Below are positions 23,162-31,900 of a DNA stretch of 32,369 nt, one piece after another; the stretch's first letter is position 1; the number at the start of each line of letters is the position of its first letter. The notes beneath the pieces are model-generated. The model was not told where the DNA came from. It made no database searches and saw only the letters and a program-made list of their open reading frames with translations. The DNA comes from Bryobacteraceae bacterium (GTDB lineage Bacteria > Acidobacteriota > Terriglobia > Bryobacterales > Bryobacteraceae), in assembly GCA_028275505.1 (NCBI GenBank), contig JAPWUP010000022.1, positions 1-32,369 on the forward strand, read 5' to 3'. The translations under genes were made by a program, and so were the position numbers.

Positions 23162-24562
23162 TCAACGTTTCGCTATGGCGCCGGGCGGAGGATATCCTTT
23201 GTTGGCGTCATCCAGGACGAGGATCCAGTCGTTATCGCGCCCTGGTGTGCCCGGAGGCGTGAAGGTCCTTACTCCGGCGTTGGGATATTCGCCGATGTGC
23301 GTAGCTTGTCCGGTGCGCGGGTCGAACCACCACGCGACCACGCGATCCCCGGAAATCTTCCCGAGGGCAACCGTCAGGGGTTTGCCGAACGACGAGTAAA
23401 TGAAAGCATAACTATTCCCTCGCGTGGCGACCGAGTAATCCGGCCCGGGGAGATTTTCCGAGACGATAAGGCTCTGGTCGGGCACCCGCTCCAACATGGG
23501 CCGCGACTCGATCAAGTTGCGAACGTGCATCATGTGCCAGGCCCCGGGCAGATCCAGGAGCTCGTACCAATAGGGCGTGGCTCGCCCGCGGGCCGGCCGC
23601 CCGGGCGCATGCATGTTCCATACTCCCTGCGCACCGTAAGTCGTGCCGTGAGCGCCTGCGAACAGGCCCCAGTAGGCCGCCTGTCTGACGTCGAACGCCT
23701 CGATAAGACGGTCGCCCTGGTATCCGGACGAGGGTGCGGTTTCGTAACGGGGCTCGGCGTCCATGGTGGGTTTGATCGGGTGCAGAGCGTAATCTGCGGC
23801 GATAGCCTCGTAGTTCGCACGATACCGCACATGCCCGGACTGGTGCATGTTGAAGTCCAGCCAAGGCTCGTTGTGGAACCATTCCGAGGACCGGCGCCCG
23901 CCGCGAGGGTGGAAGCTGATCAGATGACGCCAGTCACCCTGCCGCAGGCCGCGCCCCAGCGCACACCAGATGGCATGGCTCCAAGGGCTGTCCGCGGTCC
24001 AGTCTCCGCCGACGATCCATATGACGTTCGGGCGGTTGCGGTAGCGCTCCCCAAGCCAGCGCCCGTAAGCCTCGGCATTGGCGGGCGTAAAAATCTGCGG
24101 TCCCGCCCCGGGGTGCTCGTCGGAGACCTTGTCGCCCCACGTGGGCAACAGGCCGATGAAGAGTCCTTTCTCAGCCGCCTTGTCAATCACCCAATCCACG
24201 TGTTCGAAGTATTTTTCGTTGGGGCGGCAGGGATCGTTTCCGATCAGCGGCGTTTCACCATAAGGATTAGGCGTGCGCAATCCGTCCAGCTCCGCCAGTA
24301 TCACCGCCTGGATCACCGTAAAACCTTTGGCGCGGCGGTTCTCCAAGTAACGTTCAACCTCCTCGCGGTTCAGGCGATGAAACAGTTCCCAGGCGGTATC
24401 GCCCAGGTAGAAAAAAGGCGTACCGTCCTTGTGGATCAGAAAGCGACGATTATCCGAAATGCGAAGATCTCCATGCGAAAAATCCACCGACGGGCCGGTA
24501 CGGGGCGTCTGGGCGGCCATCGCCGGCACCAGCAGCGACAGGATCGCCAGGACTCGTTTCAT
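23162..24562 (-). CDS. Secreted apiosidase-like glycosidase (DUF4038, GH140-like) with C-terminal DUF5060/collagen-binding-2-type domain
   Basis: 466 residues from ATG 24562 (GAGG six bases upstream; the preceding GTG at 24565 is possible). Signal peptide MKRVLAILSLLVPAMAAQ. The catalytic barrel begins with the family motif FLIHKDGTPFFYLGDTAWEL (41-60). It carries D187 in IVGGDW and E270 in MDAEPRYE, which fit the Asp/Glu pair of GH140 apiosidases. The domain at about 375-455 (VVAWWFDPRTGQ...DWILVLDD) is the beta-sandwich usually following it. DUF4038 proteins are common in Acidobacteria and few are characterised, so true apiosidase activity is not proven. It lies 223 bases downstream of receptor 3 on the same strand, a likely receptor-enzyme pair. 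Confidence 0.85.
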   Translation of the reverse strand: MKRVLAILSLLVPAMAAQTPRTGPSVDFSHGDLRISDNRRFLIHKDGTPFFYLGDTAWELFHRLNREEVERYLENRRAKGFTVIQAVILAELDGLRTPNPYGETPLIGNDPCRPNEKYFEHVDWVIDKAAEKGLFIGLLPTWGDKVSDEHPGAGPQIFTPANAEAYGRWLGERYRNRPNVIWIVGGDWTADSPWSHAIWCALGRGLRQGDWRHLISFHPRGGRRSSEWFHNEPWLDFNMHQSGHVRYRANYEAIAADYALHPIKPTMDAEPRYETAPSSGYQGDRLIEAFDVRQAAYWGLFAGAHGTTYGAQGVWNMHAPGRPARGRATPYWYELLDLPGAWHMMHVRNLIESRPMLERVPDQSLIVSENLPGPDYSVATRGNSYAFIYSSFGKPLTVALGKISGDRVVAWWFDPRTGQATHIGEYPNAGVRTFTPPGTPGRDNDWILVLDDANKGYPPPGAIAKR

Positions 24563-24669
24563 CACGCACCTCTGCTGAGAAGATACAGGCCAATTTCCGC
24601 GGGTCTGGCGGAAAGCAGCGCTTGGACTCGCGCATCCGGTTTTCTTTCACCCGACAGCATACCGTCGCC

Positions 24670-24743
24670 GGGGACGGCAGGGTGCTTTCGGCAGCGGCGG
24701 CCAGTGGGTCGCTTCTGAGCTTTGCCAAGGACCCGCCGTCCCC
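24670..24743. repeat. Inverted repeat between receptor 3 and the apiosidase-like gene
   Basis: GGGGACGGC (24670-24678) is the reverse complement of GCCGTCCCC (24735-24743). The inner flanks (AGGGT and ACCC) extend the stem with one bulge, giving about 13 pairs around an internal region of about 50 bases. It sits in the 223-base gap on the minus-strand transcript and may protect the upstream receptor mRNA or attenuate the glycosidase gene. There is no T-tract. Confidence 0.35.
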
Positions 24744-24785
24744 AGATCACCTGTGCAGTATGTGCCGTCAGGGGCTAGCAGGCGG

Positions 24786-27700
24786 CTACCAGATGAGTTT
24801 TGCGGCGATCTGAATCTGGCGAGTGCCGCTGCCGCTGTTGATCCGGCCCACGTTGCCGCTCTGAAGGCTGGTATCCGGCGATCCCAGGTTGAAATGATTG
24901 AATGCGCTGAAAGCCTCTGCCCGCAACTGGAAGTTGTAACGCTGCTCTGGTCCAAAATAAGTGTTCTTCATCAGCGCCAGGTCCGTCATGTTGGTGCCAG
25001 GAGCCCGGACGTCCGGCAAGGTTCGGGAGACATTCCCGAGGGTAAAGGCCGGCGGCTGCGAGAAGACTGTGTAGTCGAACCATCTGGCCATGCGTTGATC
25101 CTTGTTATGGCCGCGGTGATCAATGTAGGCGCTCTTTCCGTTATTGTTCGCCCTTTGGCTGGTGGTGAAGATGTTAGTGTTATTGGTAATGCCGCCGATG
25201 ATGAGGGGAAGGCCACGCTGGAGCGTGGTTATGCCGCTGACCTGCCAGCCTTTGACAATTCGATCGAGCCAGCCGGGGAGGCTGCGCAGCAGCGCCCGGT
25301 TCCGGCCGAAAGGCAGCTCATAGATATAGCTGATGACGGCGCGCTGGGAGATGTCAAAGGAGGACAGCGAACGCTCGAGCTTCCAGTTGTAGATGTCCAG
25401 GTGGGTGCCGGCGATGGGCCCAAGGAAGTTCACGGCCGAAGAGCAGTCGTCAATCAGCTTGCTGTTGGTGTAGGAGAACAGTACCGTAAGGCCGTTGCCG
25501 AAGCGCTTGTCCACGCGGATGGTCATAGCGTGGTAGATCGAGTAGCCATTCGGTTTGCGGAAGGAACCCACGCTGGTATAGTGCGGATACGGCCGGAGCA
25601 ACTGGCCGCGCGAGACCGTCCGCTGGGCCAGCGGGCCCACATTGTAAGGGATCTTGCCGAAGAAGGGATTCTCCACCTGTTCCTGCAAAGCCACGCCAAA
25701 AGCCTGGAACGATGCCGGGAGCTGGTTGTACTGTCGCGTGGCTTCACCGTCTACCAGGCCGATGCTGTGACTGCCGAGATAGGCGACTTCCACCACTGTG
25801 TCGCCCGGGAGGGCACGCTGGATACTCAGGTTCCACTGCTGAACGTACGGGTTCTTGTAAGCATCGAAGAAGGAGTCCCCGATGTCGAGTCCCAGGTTGG
25901 TGCGCTCACCGAGGGCACGCCCGGTGGGCAAATTATAGCCGCTGGGAAACGGGTTGCGCAGATAGGTGTAAATCGTTCGCATGTTATCGAACGTGAAATA
26001 GGCATCCGACCGGCTGTTGAAGCCATCCATGCCCGAGGCGCCCGTGGTTCCGGCCGCCTGGAGGGCCGACGGGGCGAAGGCAATGCCATAGGCGCCGCGC
26101 AGCACCATTTTAGGCGCAAAATTATAGGCGAACCCGAAGCGGGGTCCCCAGTTGTTGGCGTCCGTGGGGGTCTGGCGGCGATGCTCAGGAGTAGTGAACC
26201 GCATCTGGCCTCGCAAATCGCCACAATTCAGGCAGGCAGAGGCCGGGATGATGCCTTGAAGCGGCGAAGGCGCATTGATATCGAAATAGGAGTGCTGGTT
26301 GTACCTTTCGGTTCGCGGCAGGTCCAGGTCGTAGCGAATCCCGAGGTTCAGAGTGAGTTTCGATGTCACCTTCCACTCATCCTGGAAATACCCTGCGAAA
26401 TAGAGACTCGTGGAGGCTGCGGAAGGCTCATGGGTCAAGTAGCCGCTGGCCGGGAGCCCGAGCAGGAAGGAGGCCAGTCCCACGCCCTGAAGGCTGCTGG
26501 ACGTATTGATTTCGCGCTGAGTCCAACCCCGGCTGAAGTTGAAGATCCCGGAGGGCCTTCCGTACTGGGAATAGTTCAACTGGAGCACGCGGTATTCGCC
26601 GCCCCACTTGAAGCTGTGCCGGCTGGTGACCTTGCTCATGCTGCCGGTAAGGGAGTGATTCATCGGGTAATTGAACATGCGGGTGTAGCCGGGCTGACCG
26701 AGGCGCGTGATGGAAAGGTTGCTGCTGACCTCAACACCGGGGAACTCGAGCCCTCGCATGGCGGCGATCTGCGCATAGTCGCGACTGAAGCCAAGCTGGG
26801 TCAGATCAATGCCATCGGAGAACGGCACGCGCTTATAAGCGGTGCGGCTGAAGGCGTAGCGCAGGTTCGCGATGAGCCGGGGATTCAGGATATAGGTGTG
26901 GTCCATGGAGACCTGCACCTTGCGTTCGTTCCACGGGCCGTCCCCGATGGAAGTCCCCAGGGTTCCGAACCCGTTGAACGGGGTGCCCTTGCCGCCGGCA
27001 AACGAGACCCGGAGCCACATGCGCCAGTTCTCGGTCCAGTTGTGGTCCCAGCGCGTGCTCTGCCGCCAGTAGTTGTTCCGGGAGGGGCCGCTGTTGATGA
27101 AGTTGTCCTGTTGCGTATAAAGGTTGAGCGGCGTGGTGTTCGGCCTGGGCCAACAGGCAGCCAGTTTCCTGGCCACAGGATCAATCCGATGCTCTGGGAT
27201 GCGATTGCCCGGGAAAGGATCGCGAATCCATAGCGACGGGTTATTGGGATCCTGCCTCACGGTGGTGGGGTCGTAAATGGTGATCAGTGAGGTTCCCGAG
27301 CTGTTGCGGAGGTTCGAAAAGTCGCCGGCCAGCCATTCGGGCAGCGGGACCGTGGCGGTCGCGTTCGAGGTGGCGCGGTTCTCGGTGCCTTCGTAATCCG
27401 TAAAGAAGAAAGACTTGTTGCGACCGTCAATCAGCTTGGGGATGAATACAGGGCCGCCCAGGGTGTAGCCGAACTGGTGGATCTTGGCGCCGCTGCGCTT
27501 GCGCCCCTGCCGGTTGTTGATGAAACCGTTTGCGTTGAGCACCGGGTTGCGCAGAAACTCGTAGACCGTTCCGTGGAGCTCATTGGTGCCGGACTTGGTC
27601 ACCACGTTGATCACGCCACCCGAGAAACGCCCGTACTCGGCTTGGAGGGCGTTGACCTGGACGCTGAATTCCTGCACCGCGTCCACCTGCGGATCGTAAA

Positions 27701-28301
27701 TTCGGCTGTTGATGCCGACGTTGTTTTCGGGGGCGATATTGGTAGCGCCATCTATCTGGATCTCACTGGTGGCGTTCCGGCCGCCGCCCATGCCCGGCGT
27801 GGCGCCGCCTCCCGTGGGGTTCACCCCCGGCGTCAGGTTGGCGAGTGCAATCACGCTCCGGCCAAGCAGAGGCAGGTCCAGGATCCGCTTGGAGTCCACG
27901 ACCTGTCCGATGGAAGAGGTGTTGACGTCCACCACCGGCGGTGCGGCTTCCACCTGGATCTGCTCGGTGATGGCGCCCACCGCGAGGGTCAGATCCACCG
28001 ACCGGTTCTGGCCCACCTCCAAGCGCACGTTTTCCTGTCTGAGCGTCTGGAAACCGGCTTTTTCGACCGTGATCCGGTAGTTTCCCGGAAGCAGCAACAT
28101 CTGCACGTACCGGCCCGATTCATCGGTCATGATCACACGCGACTCGCCGGTTTGGACGTTGGTGATCGTGACCTTGGCTCCGGGGACGACCGCCCCAGTG
28201 GGGTCTTTAACGATTCCCTGAAGCGTGCCCGTCGGTGTCTGGGCCCTAAGGCCGCCGAACGACAATGCGAGTGTGAACAACAGAACGAAGAGCTTACGCA
28301 T
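24786..28301 (-). CDS. Oar-like TonB-dependent receptor (receptor 3)
   Basis: 1,171 residues from ATG 28301, where a clean signal peptide begins (MRKLFVLLFTLALSFGGLRA) after GAAGG; the frame is open 14 codons further upstream, where the promoter lies. Carboxypeptidase-regulatory-like domain at about 23-105 (GTLQGIVKDPTGAVVPGAKV). The plug has LPLLGRSVIALANLTPGVNP and VINVVTKSGTNELHGTVYEF. A glycine-rich insert (GGGATPGMGGG) lies near residue 165. The barrel ends in QIAAKLIW. Its promoter shares a 33-base block with that of the operon at 17582, hinting that both respond to the same signal. The apiosidase-like gene follows downstream. Confidence 0.9.
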   Translation of the reverse strand: MRKLFVLLFTLALSFGGLRAQTPTGTLQGIVKDPTGAVVPGAKVTITNVQTGESRVIMTDESGRYVQMLLLPGNYRITVEKAGFQTLRQENVRLEVGQNRSVDLTLAVGAITEQIQVEAAPPVVDVNTSSIGQVVDSKRILDLPLLGRSVIALANLTPGVNPTGGGATPGMGGGRNATSEIQIDGATNIAPENNVGINSRIYDPQVDAVQEFSVQVNALQAEYGRFSGGVINVVTKSGTNELHGTVYEFLRNPVLNANGFINNRQGRKRSGAKIHQFGYTLGGPVFIPKLIDGRNKSFFFTDYEGTENRATSNATATVPLPEWLAGDFSNLRNSSGTSLITIYDPTTVRQDPNNPSLWIRDPFPGNRIPEHRIDPVARKLAACWPRPNTTPLNLYTQQDNFINSGPSRNNYWRQSTRWDHNWTENWRMWLRVSFAGGKGTPFNGFGTLGTSIGDGPWNERKVQVSMDHTYILNPRLIANLRYAFSRTAYKRVPFSDGIDLTQLGFSRDYAQIAAMRGLEFPGVEVSSNLSITRLGQPGYTRMFNYPMNHSLTGSMSKVTSRHSFKWGGEYRVLQLNYSQYGRPSGIFNFSRGWTQREINTSSSLQGVGLASFLLGLPASGYLTHEPSAASTSLYFAGYFQDEWKVTSKLTLNLGIRYDLDLPRTERYNQHSYFDINAPSPLQGIIPASACLNCGDLRGQMRFTTPEHRRQTPTDANNWGPRFGFAYNFAPKMVLRGAYGIAFAPSALQAAGTTGASGMDGFNSRSDAYFTFDNMRTIYTYLRNPFPSGYNLPTGRALGERTNLGLDIGDSFFDAYKNPYVQQWNLSIQRALPGDTVVEVAYLGSHSIGLVDGEATRQYNQLPASFQAFGVALQEQVENPFFGKIPYNVGPLAQRTVSRGQLLRPYPHYTSVGSFRKPNGYSIYHAMTIRVDKRFGNGLTVLFSYTNSKLIDDCSSAVNFLGPIAGTHLDIYNWKLERSLSSFDISQRAVISYIYELPFGRNRALLRSLPGWLDRIVKGWQVSGITTLQRGLPLIIGGITNNTNIFTTSQRANNNGKSAYIDHRGHNKDQRMARWFDYTVFSQPPAFTLGNVSRTLPDVRAPGTNMTDLALMKNTYFGPEQRYNFQLRAEAFSAFNHFNLGSPDTSLQSGNVGRINSGSGTRQIQIAAKLIW

Positions 28302-28341
28302 ATTGAACGCCTTCAGAATGCATTCCTGCCGCACTGATCGC

Positions 28342-28370
28342 ATTTTAGTAAAATATCAAGTTCGCGTCAA
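28342..28370 (-). promoter_or_regulatory. Promoter/operator of receptor 3
   Basis: Reading the minus strand: TTGACG (28370-28365), a 17-base spacer, TAAAAT (28347-28342). The predicted start near 28335 gives a leader of about 34 bases. The block 28342-28374 matches 17468-17500 at 26 of 33 positions. Confidence 0.75.
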
Positions 28371-28374
28371 CCCT

Positions 28375-28791
28375 TTTTTGCGACCGGCTTGCCCCCTGTG
28401 TGGCCCTACGCGTCCGTAGACCCGCAAGGCCTCCGGGGCCATCCCGCCAGCCGCCGCCCGCTCCTGTTGCCCTTCGGATTTCGCGGCCGGGCAGTGCAGC
28501 GCCGGCGGTGGTTGCGGCAACGCGGGCCCGACCATGTGAGGACTAGCGAGCGCTGAGGCCGCCGGACCCGGGCAAAGACCCTGCCGATTGGCGGAACGGC
28601 GGGGTACCGCGCTGGACTTCACGGCAGTCGTCCACTGCCGTGCGGCGTCTCCCCACGCAGGGGCACGTTCTTCCGGGTCTCTGGGATTTCACGGGCAAAA
28701 AATGTTCTGGTGCGTAGGGCACCCGGGGTGCCAGGGGCGAGCTGTTTCCGGTTGATAACGAGTCGTTAACTGGTAATTAACCGTAAAGTGC
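28375..28791. other. Long intergenic region between divergent receptors 3 and 4
   Basis: No convincing gene. Short frames on both strands lack codon structure and homology. It contains a perfect 8-bp hairpin, CACGGCAG (28620-28627) with CTGCCGTG (28635-28642), and a smaller one, GGCACC (28718-28723) with GGTGCC (28727-28732). An AT-rich island at 28751-28785 has GTTAA-N7-TTAAC, standing out from the GC-rich surroundings as a possible operator. No tRNA or recognised RNA family is seen. Confidence 0.5.
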
Positions 28792-28821
28792 TGGACGGGG
28801 GTGCAGCTTTGCTCCTAAAAT
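28792..28821 (+). promoter_or_regulatory. Weak candidate promoter of receptor 4
   Basis: TGGACG (28792-28797), an 18-base spacer and TAAAAT (28816-28821). The -10 context CTAAAAT equals that of receptor 3. The leader would be about 118 bases. The -35 is poor, so an activator or another start is possible. Confidence 0.35.
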
Positions 28822-28945
28822 ACAAGCGGACGCAAGGGGTGACCCTCCGCAGCCCGGCCTCTGGCGGTCGCGCCGGTCGCCGGGCAGCGTGCACGGGTAC
28901 CCATTGCACCGGGGTCGAACGCCACGGAGTACCAAGGAGGGAATC

Positions 28946-31900
28946 ATGTGGGGTCGCGTGGTTGTGTTGGGTTTTGCGTTGACGACCGTCCTGGCTGCTC
29001 AGGACTACCGTGGGTCCCTGCTGGGGCGCGTCACTGATCCCAGCGGGGCCGTAATTCCGGGAGCGAGCGTCACCGCCGTCCAGGAAGGCAGCGGGTACAA
29101 AACCACTACCGTCTCGAATGCCGAGGGCAACTACATTCTCCCGCTGCTCGAACCCGGGGCCTATACGGTCACGGTCGAGGCTCCCGGCTTCAAGAAGCTG
29201 GTGCGTCCCCAGGTCACTATCCGCACTGGCGAAAAACTGGAACTGAACTTCCAGCTCGAAGTGGGCACGCCCACCGAAACCGTCACCGTCACCGCCGAGC
29301 TGCCGTTGTTGCAGACTGCTTCCGCAGACCTCGCCCAGGTCGTGGATCGGCGGTTCGTGGATCTGCTTTTTATCCCGAATCGGAACCCGCTCAACCTGAT
29401 CACCCTCACGCCCGGCGTCAGGAGCGAGTCTCAGTGGTTCGGCGGACCCTTCGCCGACTCCCAGCAGCACTTCTTCAGCGTCCACGGCGGGGGCGCCACG
29501 ATGGGGCGTAACGAGATTCTGGTGGATGGAGCTTCGGTCGTGATGCCCCGTCAGGGCGGCGCCATGGGTACCTCCCCCTCGGGCGACGCCGTCGAGGAAC
29601 TGCGGGTGCAAACAACCATGTTCGACGCCGCCTATGGTCACACCAACGGCGGGGTGGTCAGTTACGCCACGCGTTCAGGCACCAACGAGTTGCACGGTTC
29701 CTTCGAGGGCTTCATCCGGAACGAGATTTTCAATGCCAACTCCTGGACCAACAACAAGCGTGGCGTGCCGCGTCCCCCGGACAACCGCCAGTTCTACTCT
29801 GCTACGCTGGGCGGCCCCGTGGTCTTCCCCAAACTCTATAACGGAAAGGACCGGACCTTCTTTTTCACGTCATTCCAGTGGCAAGGCAACAAAGGCGGCA
29901 CGACTTACTCCGCGCGCGTTCCGACCGAGGCAGAGCGGCGCGGTGATTTCTCCCGCACGCTCAACCCGCAGGGCGGCCCGCTGATGATCTACGACCCCTA
30001 CACCAGCGTCGTGGATGGAACGCGGGTCGTGCGTCAGCCCTTCCCCGGAAACGTCATACCGCTCGCCAGGCAAAACGAAACCGGCCAGGCAATCATGTCG
30101 GTTTACCCGGCGCCGAATTTGAATGTACCCACGCAAATCGGCGTTTACAACTGGGTCGCGCAGTCCAGCTACACCCTTCCCTCCCGGCAGATCAGCCAGC
30201 GCGTGGATCACCTGCTCAGCCCGCGCCAGAGGCTGTTCGGACGCTTCGCGTTCATGGACTACGGGCAGCATTTCAAAGCGGTTCCTCCGGGGTTGCGCGA
30301 CTCGCCGATCGGCGGCACGCCCAATGCGGACTTCCGGCACTTCTACAACGCCAGCATCAACGACGACTACACCTTCTCGCCGACGACGGTGGCCTCGTTC
30401 CGGCTCGCTTTCAGCCGTTACTGGAGCGATACGGTTTTCTCGGGTAACAAGCTCGATCCCAAAGTCCTCAAGCTCCACCCCGACATCCTCGCCAACCAGA
30501 TGCGGCCTGCCTGGCCCGGCATTGACATGGCCGAGGGCATCTACATGATCGGCCACCGGTTCAAGATCCGCGCCAACGACTCTTATGTCGCCCGGCCCAC
30601 CCTGACCAGGCTGGCCGGCTCCCACAACTTGCGCATCGGGGGTGACTTCCGCGTCGTCAACTGGAACGAGATCAGCCCCGATTCGCAGGCGGCGGGCTAT
30701 TTCACCTTCCGGCCGACCTTCCACGTCTCGGATCCCTTCGATCCCATGAGCGCGCGGGTCAGCGGCACCGCCATGGCCGGCCTCCTCATGGGAATCCCGG
30801 TCTCCGGGTCCATCTCGGGCCCGGCCCCCTACGCCCTGCGCAGCTACTACACGGCTGCGTACGTGCAGGATGACTGGAAAGTAACACGCAAGTTGACCCT
30901 CAACATCGGACTGCGTTGGGAGGTCGAGACTCCGTACACCGAGCGCTTCAATCAGCTCAGTTGGGGCTTCGATTACTATGCGCCCAGTCCCGTGAAAATC
31001 CCCGGCATGGATTTGCGCGGCGGCCTCATTTTCGCCGGGGTTAACAATGTCTCCCGCCGGCAGGGTAAGACCGACCTGAACAACTTCGGGCCGCGCTTCG
31101 GCGTCGCGTGGCAAGTGCTGCCCTCTACCGTGATCCGGGCGGGTTACGGCTTGTTCTACGCCAGCGGGGTGGAGAACCAGGATATCAGCATCGCCATCCC
31201 GCCCACCTTCTCCACTTCGATTACTTACGTGGGTACGGTGGACCGCGGCGTCACCCCATACACCACGCTCGCCAACCCCTTCCCGCAGGGTGTCACCAAG
31301 CCGCGCGGTGCGGCCGACGGGCTGGCAGCCAGAGTCGGCGACTCGATCTCCTTTGTCGCGCAAGACCGGGTTCTGCCTTACTCCCAGCAGTGGCAGTTCA
31401 GCATCCAGCAGGCCTTGCCCGCACAGACGCGGCTCGAGCTGGCCTTTGTGCGCATGCTGAGCGTGAAAGGATTCGGGAACTTCAACCTGAACGAGAAGCC
31501 CGACAAATATCTGGAGTTGGGGCCGGCGGAGAACATCCGCGTGCCCAACCCCTTCTACGGCATCCTCCCGCCCACCTCGCCCCTGGGCAGCTCCAGCACG
31601 ATCCCTCAGCGCCAGTTCTGGCTTGCGTATCCCCAGTTCACATCGGTGACGCAGATGCTCACCAACTCAGCCACCACGGTCTATCATTCGGTGTACCTCA
31701 ACGTCGAGAAGCGCCTCACCCATGGGCTCACGCTGATCTTCAATCACACCATTTCCAAAATGATCGAAAACAACCTCACCAGCCTGGTTAACAAACGCTA
31801 CTACCGCTGCATTTCCGACATGGATCGGCCGCACGTGATGAATCTGGCGTTCGTTTACGATCTGCCCTTCGGCAAGGGCAGGCCCTGGGTCACCAGCGGC

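Noticed and set aside
24753-27233. 826-codon plus-strand frame opposite receptor 3
   Set aside because: Very long, but the translation is low-complexity with no motifs, and the minus strand encodes a complete receptor with signal peptide and promoter.
28356-28622. 88-codon minus-strand frame in the gap between receptors 3 and 4
   Set aside because: It covers the receptor 3 promoter, has no ribosome binding site and an Ala/Pro/Arg-rich composition without domains.
28788-28982. 64-codon frame before receptor 4
   Set aside because: It overlaps the receptor start out of frame and contains its ribosome binding site; no coding character.
29870-31363. 497-codon minus-strand frame opposite receptor 4
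   Set aside because: Antisense shadow; no ribosome binding site or domain.
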